Positions 7,919-17,800 of a stretch of 46,597 bases of DNA are shown piece after piece. Origin of the DNA: an uncultured Elusimicrobia bacterium (GTDB lineage: Bacteria; Elusimicrobiota; Elusimicrobia; Elusimicrobiales; Elusimicrobiaceae); contig CAMZGO010000010.1 of NCBI GenBank assembly GCA_947306425.1, positions 1-46,597 of the forward strand, written 5' to 3'. Made by a program: the position numbers and the translations under genes. Positions within the stretch are counted from its first letter, which is position 1, and each line of letters begins with the position of its first letter. The notes under the pieces are model-generated. The model saw only the letters and a program-made list of their open reading frames with translations. It had not been told where the DNA came from and did no database searches.

Positions 7919-8365
7919 TCAAATTTTTTTAGAAAGGTCTTGCACGGTTTTGTAAATTTCTTCCAAAACCTTTTCAAAACTTCTACCCGTTAAAGAAACA
8001 GGGTCTTTTATACTTTGTTCTTTGCCGTAGACATATTCATGTAAAGTAAAAACTTTGTCGGAAAACTGTGCGTATTTATCTAAAATATATTCTTTTTGGT
8101 CTTCGGTCATTGTCAAAACCAAAGTACAGTCTTGCATATCCTGGCGTGTAAGTAAAGCGGACGTATGCGGCGGCTGGTTTATACTTTTTGAAGCCAAAAA
8201 ATTTGTTATTTTAGACGGAACTTCAAAATAACTTTGCGCGTAAATACCGCGTGAAATTACTTTCACATCATCGCGTTGGGCTTTGGTTAAGAAATCTCTT
8301 AAAAAACACTCCGCACTAAAACTACGGCAAATATTTGCGTGGCATACAAAACAAATCTTATTCAA
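7919..8365 (-). CDS. Low-molecular-weight protein tyrosine phosphatase family protein
   Basis: The 148-aa protein has the P-loop CX5R at the N-terminus (ICFVCHANICRSFSAE) and the C-terminal general-acid motif DPVSLTGRSFEKV. Both are diagnostic of LMW-PTPs (Wzb/Etp and arsenate reductase relatives). The classical GN of CxGNxCRS is AN here. Such enzymes dephosphorylate tyrosine kinases controlling polysaccharide export, or other phosphotyrosine proteins. It is last in the megasynthase operon (26-nt gap), which suggests, without proof, a link to a phosphorylated product or enzyme of that pathway. Its 3' end overlaps the promoter region of leader D. Confidence 0.87.
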   Translation of the reverse strand: MNKICFVCHANICRSFSAECFLRDFLTKAQRDDVKVISRGIYAQSYFEVPSKITNFLASKSINQPPHTSALLTRQDMQDCTLVLTMTEDQKEYILDKYAQFSDKVFTLHEYVYGKEQSIKDPVSLTGRSFEKVLEEIYKTVQDLSKKI

Positions 8366-8391
8366 AATAATCCCCCAAAAATGTTATAAAA

Positions 8392-9573
8392 CTAAAAATT
8401 TATATCTAAAGCATCTATTAGTTTTTTATCATGAGTATAGGCGCGTAAAGAGAGTTTCCTGTCTACAATTTTTATATGCGCAAAATGAGGCAGGGCAAAA
8501 TATTTAGAACCCCATTCATTTTCATAAGAACTTTCTTCAAAAAACTTACCGCTCCCGCCTATAGTTAGATAAATAGGCCCGCTTTTTGCAGATGCCCCGC
8601 GCCTAATTGGCTTTGTTCTTTCATAAGCACCTTGATGACCTTGTATAACAAGTTTTACTTGGTGTGCTTCAAATAACGGAGCAAGCAAAGTACTTAACAA
8701 ATCCTCTGATTTCCCGCTTGAATAAACGGGATGATGCATTACAACTATTTTCCATTTGTCGGCATCTGTTTTTGCCAATGTAGTTTTAAGCCATTCATAT
8801 TGGGCGGATTTATTGTCAAGTTTCGGTGCCTGTAAAGCCCCGTAAAGGCTATTTGTATCAATTACTATTATACGGGCATTAGCAGTGTCAAAGTAGTAAT
8901 AATTAGGTGTACCCTTGCTCCAAGGCATATTATGATTCGCTTTATAATTTGCCGCTAAAAAACCCTTGCCTTGCTGTGTATCGGCATTAGGACCATATTC
9001 ATCAATGCCTACAGCGGAAACAAATGCAGTATTTCTCAAAATTTTCTCGTAAGGTTCAAAAAACTGTTTTGTCTCGTCAGATGCAAGGCCGGAAGATGAT
9101 ATATTACCGGTATGCAGTAAAAAATCTGCTTCAAAATTTGCCATACTGCGTGCCATAGTTTTTTTGATTTCGGATGTATCAACTTCCGCCGGTGCTGATG
9201 TGTTGCCAATAACCAAAAAATTTACTATTTTACGCTCAGGTGTAAATAAAGTTTTAAAGGTACCTTGGCTGCCTTCCTGTACGCCGTCCCCTGAATTATT
9301 TTGCACATAAGCGGTATAGCAAAACTGGGTATTAGCCGTTAAACCGTGCAAAATAAATTTATGGTTTCTTGCCGGTGCTGCTATTGCCATAAGCTGTGAA
9401 CATTTACCTATCGGCCCGTACTCAAGCCATGCAGGGGTTCCTTCCGATGCGGCAAATTTAACTACAGCGCTTTTTTGGGCAGAATCCTCAACATACGGGC
9501 CCTTTATAATTTCGGCCGCTTTAACAGGTAAAATCAAGGTAAATACCAATAAAACAAAAAGCAGATATTTCAT
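8392..9573 (-). CDS. Exported purple-acid-phosphatase-like protein with a degenerate metal site
   Basis: This is about 393 aa from the ATG at 9573 (GAGGG before it; the longer frame lies in the upstream gene). A signal peptide (MKYLLFVLLVFTLILPVKAA) is followed by an N-terminal fibronectin-like domain (about 22-110: GPYVEDSAQKSAVVKF, ANTQFCYTAYV) and a metallophosphoesterase fold (about 115-393). Family metal ligands are mostly replaced: first Asp is Asn124 (IGNTS), GD is GN157, GNH(E/D) is Gly-Ile190-Asp191-Glu, and GHxH is GH313-Q-G315. VVMH280HP and GAYERT remain. The fold is clear, but ordinary dinuclear phosphatase activity is doubtful. Fourth gene of the megasynthase operon, 7 nt after the carboxyltransferase. 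Confidence 0.82.
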   Translation of the reverse strand: MKYLLFVLLVFTLILPVKAAEIIKGPYVEDSAQKSAVVKFAASEGTPAWLEYGPIGKCSQLMAIAAPARNHKFILHGLTANTQFCYTAYVQNNSGDGVQEGSQGTFKTLFTPERKIVNFLVIGNTSAPAEVDTSEIKKTMARSMANFEADFLLHTGNISSSGLASDETKQFFEPYEKILRNTAFVSAVGIDEYGPNADTQQGKGFLAANYKANHNMPWSKGTPNYYYFDTANARIIVIDTNSLYGALQAPKLDNKSAQYEWLKTTLAKTDADKWKIVVMHHPVYSSGKSEDLLSTLLAPLFEAHQVKLVIQGHQGAYERTKPIRRGASAKSGPIYLTIGGSGKFFEESSYENEWGSKYFALPHFAHIKIVDRKLSLRAYTHDKKLIDALDINF

Positions 9574-9580
9574 AAACCCT

Positions 9581-11176
9581 CTAAAGCGGAATATTTCCTT
9601 TCGGTTCATTCATTTTTGGAACACGTTTTTTGGCCAAAACCTTCAAAGCACGAATAATAACACTTCTTGCTTTGGAAGGTTCAATAATTTCATCTATACT
9701 GCCGCTTGCCGCTGTCTGATAAGGAGAGGCAAACTTTTGTGCATATTCTTTGGTAAGTTTTTCTTTAAGTTCTTCCACCTTATCTTTTGCGGCGGCCTTT
9801 AATTCTTTAGCATATAAAATTTCCACAGCGCCGCGCGGGCCCATAACGGCAAACTCAGCGGAAGGTAAAGCAAAATTAAAATCAGCCCCAAGCGCCTTAG
9901 AACCCATGGCAATATAAGCCCCGCCGTATGCCTTACGAATTATCAGCGTAATTTTTGGAACGGTTGCTTCCCCGTAAGCATACAACAATTTAGCCCCATG
10001 CCTAATAATACCGCCGTGTTCCTGTTCTACACCGGGCAAATAACCGCCTATATCAACTAAAGTTAAAATAGGTATATTAAAATTATTAAGCATTCTTACA
10101 AAACGCGCGGCTTTATCACTTGCATTTAAATCCAAAGCACCGCCCAAATAATCAGAATTATTTGCCACTATGCCGACTACTTCCCCCCCAAGTTTAATAA
10201 AACCGGTGATAATATTTTTGGCATAATCGCGGTGTATTTCAAAGAATTTATTTTCGTCCGCAATCTCCCAAATAACATGATGTATACGGAACGGCTTACC
10301 CGGGTCCATAGAAGATAACTTTTCAAGCAAAGGGGTTTGTCTGTCAGCAACGTCTAAAGTAGAACTGCAAAGCGGCTTTTCCTTGCAATTTTGAGGCAGG
10401 AATGTTAATAATTCCCGTACCTGCCTAAAACAATCCTGCTCGCTGTTTGCTATGACATGGCAAACACCGCTTTTTTGGGCATGGGCTTTACTGCCGCCCA
10501 AAGTATTCAAGTCTACTTCTTCGCCGGTAGCGGCTTTTACTACGTTTGGCCCGGTAACAAACATATGGCTTATACCGTCTACCATAAAAATAAAATCCGT
10601 TAATGCAGGCGAATATACCGCACCGCCGGCACAAGGCCCTAAAATGACAGAAATTTGCGGAATAATACCTGAACATTTAACATTTCTTTTGAAAATTTCG
10701 CCATAGCCGTCTAAACTATCCACACCTTCTTGTATACGGGCTCCGCCGGAATCAAGCAAACCGATTATAGGAATTTTTGCTTCCAAAGCGCGGTCCATAA
10801 TATAGGCAATTTTTTTGGCATGCGCCAAACCTAAAGAACCGCCAAGTTGGGTAAAGTCCTGGGCAAAAATTGCAACTTCCCTGCCGTTAATACGTCCAAA
10901 ACCCGTAATAACACCGTCCCCTTTAAGATGCTTTTCTTTTAAGCCGAAATCCTGGCTGCGCGTTTCCACTAAAGAGTGGATTTCAAAAAAACTATTCTCA
11001 TCAAGCAAATATTGTAAGCGTTCACGGGCAGTAAATTTACCTTTAGCGTTTTGTAATTTTGCTTTTTCCTGGTCCTGCTTTTTAGCATTATCCATTAAAG
11101 TGCGGAAATTCTTTATTTTAGCAGGTGTACCTTTTAAGTCCTTACCGTTTAAATCAAATTTTTCCGTATCTTTCAT
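9581..11176 (-). CDS. Acyl-CoA carboxylase carboxyltransferase (beta) subunit
   Basis: The 531-aa protein is a full-length PccB/AccD5/MmdA-type carboxyltransferase with two crotonase-like halves. N-half: GKFTARERLQYLLDENSF, DFTQLGGSLGLAHAKKI, GLLDSGGARIQEGVDSL and GPCAGGAVYSPALTDF. C-half: NNSDYLGGALD, GYLPGVEQEHGGIIRHGAKLL and AYGGAYIAMGSK. It moves CO2 from carboxybiotin to acetyl- or propionyl-CoA, or runs in reverse in sodium-pumping decarboxylases. No biotin carboxylase, biotin carrier or membrane decarboxylase subunit is in the window. Placed after megasynthase and phosphopantetheinyl transferase with a 9-nt gap, it plausibly supplies malonyl- or methylmalonyl-CoA extender units; this is inferred from context. 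Confidence 0.9.
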   Translation of the reverse strand: MKDTEKFDLNGKDLKGTPAKIKNFRTLMDNAKKQDQEKAKLQNAKGKFTARERLQYLLDENSFFEIHSLVETRSQDFGLKEKHLKGDGVITGFGRINGREVAIFAQDFTQLGGSLGLAHAKKIAYIMDRALEAKIPIIGLLDSGGARIQEGVDSLDGYGEIFKRNVKCSGIIPQISVILGPCAGGAVYSPALTDFIFMVDGISHMFVTGPNVVKAATGEEVDLNTLGGSKAHAQKSGVCHVIANSEQDCFRQVRELLTFLPQNCKEKPLCSSTLDVADRQTPLLEKLSSMDPGKPFRIHHVIWEIADENKFFEIHRDYAKNIITGFIKLGGEVVGIVANNSDYLGGALDLNASDKAARFVRMLNNFNIPILTLVDIGGYLPGVEQEHGGIIRHGAKLLYAYGEATVPKITLIIRKAYGGAYIAMGSKALGADFNFALPSAEFAVMGPRGAVEILYAKELKAAAKDKVEELKEKLTKEYAQKFASPYQTAASGSIDEIIEPSKARSVIIRALKVLAKKRVPKMNEPKGNIPL

Positions 11177-11185
11177 AAAATCTCC

Positions 11186-11806
11186 TTATATAACCGTGGG
11201 ATATGCAATAACTAATTTATAAGCACCCAGGGTTTGGGTTTCAAAAGCGATTTTAGGGCTGCCTTTTAAAGCCCAAATATCCAATGTTTTACCAAAAAAT
11301 TGAATGTTACCGTTAATAATTTTTATTTCCTTTGTGGGTACGGTTAAACCAATTTGTAACAGTTTTAACACAGCCTCTTTTTTAGCCCAAAGTTCCGTTA
11401 AATAAACAGGGGTATTGGCTGCTATTTCTTCCTTAAAGAAATATTCATCAGCCCAACCTTTAGGGCGCGGTTCGATTTCTTCCAAATCAATACCTATCAA
11501 ATCCCCTGTAAGTGAAATGGCAGCGGCAGCATAATCTCCGCGGTGAGATATTGAAACAGTTAATTGATTCCCACCTTCCACTTGCAAGACAGGGGCTCCG
11601 TTTCGGTCATTTTTAACCTGCATTTTAGTCATCGGAAAAGTAAAAAATTCCGAAGCAAGTTTTTTCGCGGCATAACGGCCTGCAAGCCATTCTTGCGCAC
11701 GTTTGGGAACTTCAAATTTTTTATATTGTTTAAGTTCAAAAGAAGTTAAAAAATCCTCCGCCTTTGGGGTATCTTTTGTCTCTACTACTAAGTAACGATA
11801 GTTCAT
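11186..11806 (-). CDS. 4'-phosphopantetheinyl transferase (Sfp/AcpT superfamily)
   Basis: The product is about 206 aa from the ATG at 11806, which follows AGGAGATAAT; the longer frame runs into the megasynthase. It has the two magnesium/CoA motifs of the superfamily: GIDLEEIEP (G-x-D-x-E) and ELWAKKEAVLKL (W-x-x-K-E-A), plus SISHRGDYAAAA (family ...SHs...vavA). It transfers phosphopantetheine from CoA to carrier proteins. Its position 8 nt after the megasynthase gene makes that ACP the expected substrate, although the ACP has Thr at the usual attachment serine. Confidence 0.9.
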   Translation of the reverse strand: MNYRYLVVETKDTPKAEDFLTSFELKQYKKFEVPKRAQEWLAGRYAAKKLASEFFTFPMTKMQVKNDRNGAPVLQVEGGNQLTVSISHRGDYAAAAISLTGDLIGIDLEEIEPRPKGWADEYFFKEEIAANTPVYLTELWAKKEAVLKLLQIGLTVPTKEIKIINGNIQFFGKTLDIWALKGSPKIAFETQTLGAYKLVIAYPTVI

Positions 11807-11814
11807 ATTATCTC

Positions 11815-14800
11815 CTAACGGCCTAAACCGCCTATAGTTTGGAAGTCCTTTACTTCCGCCCACAAATCAAATTTTTCATCAAAAATAAAAGCATCAAAAG
11901 AACTTTTACCTTCAATTGTTTTGTCATTATATTTGGCATATACATAAAGTTTTTGCGGTGTTGTTTGCCCTTGGTGGTAAAAACGTATTTTTGATATATA
12001 TTCCGGCAAAGTAGCATACCCTTCTACGGCATAATCCCTATAACCGCAAGCCTGAAACATTGCTTCAGTTAAAAGCGGTGCGGTAAGCATAGGATAACTC
12101 TGACCCTCAAACAAAGGGGCATTTGGTGTCTGATATAAAGCTAAAACAGAATCTTGTTCAATTTTTAAAATACCGGCTAAGACTTGCAAACTCGGACCTT
12201 GAAAATAACCTTTGTAAGTATCTTCTCTTGACACTGCAAAAGTGTTAGGGATAACAATATTATTTTTAATATTATCCCAAGAAGTTTCAAAATTTTTCAA
12301 ATTTTCGGCTGTAAAATGGCAACGGGTATTCCCCATTTTTATACCTTTACTGTTAATGAAATCAGATTCTATTTCCAATCTCATGTTACTTCCTTCTTTT
12401 TCCGCTTTCAAGCGTACGGTAATTGGGTTTTGCCTAATCAATTTTACCGGCAGATAAAAATGTACTTTTTCAAAACCAGAAGGTATTTGTCCTGTTAAAA
12501 TATTAGATATTTCGGCAAAACCCTCCAAACCGAACACACCCGCAAGAAAAGGTACTTTTTCAATGGAATAGTCCTGTAAAAACGGCTGATTTGCGGTAAA
12601 GGTCTTTTCTGTTAAAACATAATTTTCGGTTTTTTCTTTTAACTCTCCGGCAAAGAAATTATTTAAATTATCTGTTTCATCAGACGGTATTTCTTGTTTT
12701 CCTTCCGGTTGTTCCGTATTTTGTACTTCGGGCATAAGCGGGGCTTCACCCTTATTTTCAAAAAAGGTTTCCTCTTGTAGCAGGGGTATTTCCTGCCCAT
12801 CTATTTTTTCTTCTTTATCTGTAATTACTTCCGTTATTTCAGTTGTATCTTCTTCATTATATTCTGCTTGGGATATTTCCTTTTCCTCTTGTTTTTCCTC
12901 TTGAGGTTCGGGGGTATTTTCTTCATTTACTTCTTGTATTTCTTCTTGTTTAGTTTCTTTTGTTATCGGTGTTGTTTGTTCTTGAACTGTTTCAAATTGT
13001 TCTTCGCAATCAAAACGAATTTGTTTATCTTGGTCTAAAGCAGAAGAATTAGCCAATATAACTTCTTGGGCCTTACCTTTTAGAATTTCATCTAAAACCA
13101 AACTTAAATATAAGTCTTTAGATAAACTTTTTCCGCCTTCTTTTTTAAACAAATTTTCTTCAAAAACAGGGCTTGAAATGTTGACACCTCTATAACCCAG
13201 CATTGTCAAAGTATATACAAGTTGACTCAAATAACCTTCCGCACTTGCCCTAACACTCTGCCCAGAGGCACCAAATTTGCTTATTAGAGAAGTATTAAAA
13301 AGGTAAAAACCGCCGTCTTTCACAAAATTAAAAGTCAAGAAATTTGATATTACTGAAACAATATTATCAAAATTCTTCCCACTTAAATCAAGTAGGTGGA
13401 AAAAACCGTCAACTCTGCCATATTTATTTCTTATCTTAAAAATTGTTTCCCTTAACTTAACACTGTTTCCTAAATCGGTACAAAAATATTCCGGCTGGCT
13501 GCCAAGTGCCTCAATTTTCTGAACGTTTTTATATATGGATACCGAGGAATCTATATCAGCAAAGTATTTCATTAAATCATCTTCCGCGATATTCGGGGCT
13601 TGTTCTTTTAATTTTTGGCTTAATTTCGCCTTTTCCGCTTTTAATTCTTCAGTATTTAAAGTGGCAAGATAGGGGGAATTTTCAAATATTTCCTTTTCTC
13701 CGATTAAAATTATGCGTGTTTTAAAGGTCTCCGCTATTTTTAATGCTAAATCTGCTCCGAGCCCTGTATCTGCACCGGTAAAAGCAAGGGTTTTGCCTTC
13801 CAAGGACAGATTCCCCCCTTCAGCAAATTTATATGGCAAATAAAGAACTGTTTGCCTATTTTCATTTTCATAAGAAATTAAACAACGGTCGTCCCCTTTT
13901 AAAATTTCAAACAAAGTTTTTTGCGCCATTACTTCCGGTGTAGTTCCCTTTGAAAAAGCAATTATTTTACTGTTTAAACCAATCCTTTCATAAAGTTCTT
14001 TTCTAAAACAAAGGGCTGCCCCTAAAACGATACCATTTGCAGGGTTCTCTTTACTTATAAAGGGCAAAGTACCGTCATTTTCAAATACGGTTGTAAGAAA
14101 AGTATCGGAATTAGACCTGTCGCTCAAATCATGCTCAAACATTTTAATTGCGAGCATTAAAGGTCTTAAATATTCTTCCTGTTCCATTGTTGGATTTTGT
14201 TTTTTATCATATTTTTTAAAAGAACAAGGCAACAAATAAACTATGCCCTGAATCGGGGCTTGATTTTCTTTAGCAAATGTTTCCAAAGCAGTCTGGGTTT
14301 CCTGTAAGGATTCCCAAGAAATCATACTTACATTTTTGCCCCTGGTTTTTAATTTAGTAAAAATATGGGTTTTAAGGCCTTCCATTTTAAAGGCATCGTT
14401 GTAGGCTTTTGTTAAAGCAGCATTATCAGAAAATATTAAAACAGTCCTTTTAGGGGACAAATTCCGATTTGCTTCTTCCGAAAGAGGGGCATCAGCCAAA
14501 ACAGGCAAAAAGCGGTGTTTTGTATTTTCCTGATTAATATCAGGCTCAACGGATTCACCCGTATCAGGAACAATAGGCTGGGTTTCCTCTTTAACTTGAA
14601 TATTCTCGCTTTGCTTAATTGCTTGTTTTGGTGCTTCCTGTTTTTCTTCCTCTTGTTTGGGGAAAGGGTCTTCTGCTTTTGCAGAAGGGGTTTCTTTTTC
14701 TTGCTTAGGGGCATTATTTTCTTTACTTGTGTTTGACATAATATAGTTAATACAATGCCTTATTGTAGGATAATCCTTTAACACCAAACCATTGTTTGAA

Positions 14801-17800
14801 GTTATACCGTACTTTTCTTGCAAGAGGATAAGCATTTCCGCCTGCTTTACGGTATCTATACCGAGTTCTGCTTCCATATCAACATCAAGTTCAAGCATAT
14901 CTTCTGGGTAGCCGGTCTTTTGAGATATAAGAGTTACAACTTCTTTAGTTACGGTTGATTCATCTAAAGGTTTGATTTCTTTTTTAGGTTCGGGTTTCGG
15001 CTCCTGTTTAACTTCGGCAGGCGGTTCTGTTTTGGGTTTCTCTTGTTTAACGATACTATCAACACCCAATTTTTCTTGTAAAGTTTTTAGTAACACTTGT
15101 GCCTGTTCTTTGGTTAAATTCAAAGTACAATTTATATTTTCTATTGTGATATTACCGGCTTTGATTTGTGTGGTTGCCGGAACTTTAACCTCTCCCGCTT
15201 TTTTAGGCATAACGGCATTAACAAAAGCAGGGTTATAGAGGGTATCATCTTTTTCCAAATCGGTTTTACTCCAATCAACTTCAATACCTGCAGCGGCAAG
15301 GTTTGCCATCAAATCATTAAATTCTGTTATACCGCCGCGTTTTGGATGGTTGGAAGCGAGAACACGTATATCTTTTTTATCTTCTAAAGTATTTGTTACA
15401 AAGGCACTCAAAATACGTTTCGGGCCAACCTCAATAAATAAGCGTACGCCGCGTTCATAGGCAAGTTCTACTTGTTTAATCCACTCAACGGAACTCATAA
15501 TTTGTTCAACCATAGTATCTTTAATTGCCTGAACATCACTTGGGTAAAAATCGGCAGAAACATTTGACGTTATAGGTAAAACAGGGGCATTAAAATGCAA
15601 AGTATCCAAAAATTTCCTATACCCTTCTGCCGCGGGCCTGACTATAGCGGAGTGGAAAGCGTGGGATACCGGTATAATAACCGCTTGCATACCCATACTG
15701 TTAAACATTGCGACGGCATCATCTACTGATTTTGACTCCCCGGCAATTACGGTTTGCGTAGGGCAATTTTTATTTGCTACAGCAACATAACCGGCAATTT
15801 TTTTAAGTTCCGGCTCCACTTTATCAGCTCTTGCAGCAACGGCAGCCATTTTACCGTTATCTTTATTATCAAGGCCTGCCATAGCGCTGCCGCGCATAGT
15901 AACTGCTTTTAAAGCATCTTCAAAAGATAAAATTCCGGCGGCAACAGCTGCACCGTACTCGCCTAAACTATGGCCCATAGTTACATCAGGTTTAATACCG
16001 AACTGATATAAAAGACGCATCATTGCGACATTTGCTGTTAAAATTGCGGGCTGTGTGATTTCGGTTCTCTTAATACCTTCTTCGCGCTCTTTAAGTTTTT
16101 CTTTACCTTCGCCTGGTTTGGACCATATAACTTCGGTTAAAGAAACACCGGCAAGTTTCATTGAAATATTATCGGCTTCTTCAAAAGTATCGCGAACAAT
16201 TTTATATTTGCTGGCTAAGTCCTTCATCATGTCCACATATTGAGCCCCCTGGCCCGGAAACATAAAACAAACCTTAGGTTTTTGTGTGCTTGGGTGGAAT
16301 GGATAAATACCTTTCATTTTAAGGTACAGGGACTGTTCCTCCCACACATTTGCACCTGCGGCAATCTTGAGAAAATATGCAATCTTACTTTTAAGTTTTT
16401 CAGTATCTTCCGCATTTATTGATACGGCAAATTGGGCCCGCGGCGCTGTATGGTTTTTATAAGCATTTTTAATCAGATAAAATTTATCGTCCGTTACTTC
16501 TCTTGCGACTTTGTTAAGCAAATCAAAAAGTTCTTCTCTTGTAGGGGCAGAAAATACTAGCATATCTCCCAACAATTTTTCCTGTTCAACTAATAATTGA
16601 TAATTCATTTTATCCTCCACTTGCTTTGTTTGTGGTAAATTTTGTTTTTCTTCTTTTTCCTCTACATTAATGTTGTATACGTGTTTTGGGTCATATTCCT
16701 CTAAAGCAACATGAGCATTAGTTCCGCCGAAACCAAAGGCGGAAACATTTGCCCTTCTTAAATTTGTACTTTCCCAAACACGGGCACGAGTGTTTACTTT
16801 AAAAGGTGAATTTTGCCAATCAATATTTTTGTTAGGTTCCGTAAAATTTATTGACGGCGGCAAAACTTTGTTATGTAAAGCCAAAGCAACTTTAATCAAA
16901 GAAGCCATACCGGCATTTGCTTTGGTATGCCCTATTTGCGATTTCACTGAACCGAGGGCAATTTCCGTTTTTACATCCTTAAAAAATTCATTTAAGGCAG
17001 CCATTTCTGCCGCATCACCGACTTTGGTTGCCGTACCATGTGCTTCCATAAGGCTAATATCCTGCGGACCGTAATCAAGACCTTCAAAAGCATTTTTTAT
17101 GGCAAGTTTTTGGCCCTCGGGATTCGGGGCTGTAATGCCTTTACCTTTACCGTCGCTTGAAAGGCCGATTGAGCGAATTACGGCATAAATTTTATCTCCG
17201 TCCTTTTGGGCTTTGCTTAAAGGTTTAAGTAATAAGGCACCGGCACCTTCGCCCATAACAAAGCCGTTGGCTTTATCATCAAAAGGTCTGCTGCCGTCAG
17301 CAGATAAAGCACCGATTTTTGAAAATTTTACATAATGGCTTGGTGCCATCATAGGGTCAGAACTAACGCAAAGCGCCATATCAAATTTGCCAAGCCAAAG
17401 CCCGTCTAAAGCACAAGCTAAAGCAAGCAAAGAACTTGCACAAGCGGCATCTACGGAGAAACTGGTCCCTCTTAAGTTAAAAACATTTGCGATACGCCCT
17501 GCGATAACGTTGGGAAGTTGGCCTACCATAGTATCTTCGGTAGTTACAGGTAAAAAATTGTTTAGATTATCGCGGGTAGTGGCAATAAGTTCTTCACCTT
17601 GCTCTGCGGTCAAACTTTGGTAAGCAGTAGATTTCTTTAAGGCCTCCCAAATAAGCGGTTCATAAATACGCATATCGGAATATTCGTTGTTCGGTCCGCC
17701 GGCGGAATTTGCTGCAATTACTGCAATACGTGAACGGTCAAAATCTTTTTTATTATAGCCGCTGTCCTCAAGTGCCTGTGCAGCGACATCCAAAGCATAT

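Noticed and set aside
14436-14736. ORFs on both strands in the middle of the megasynthase
   Set aside because: They are low-complexity frames from the Lys/Glu/Gln-rich linker after the ACP; the megasynthase frame is intact across this region.
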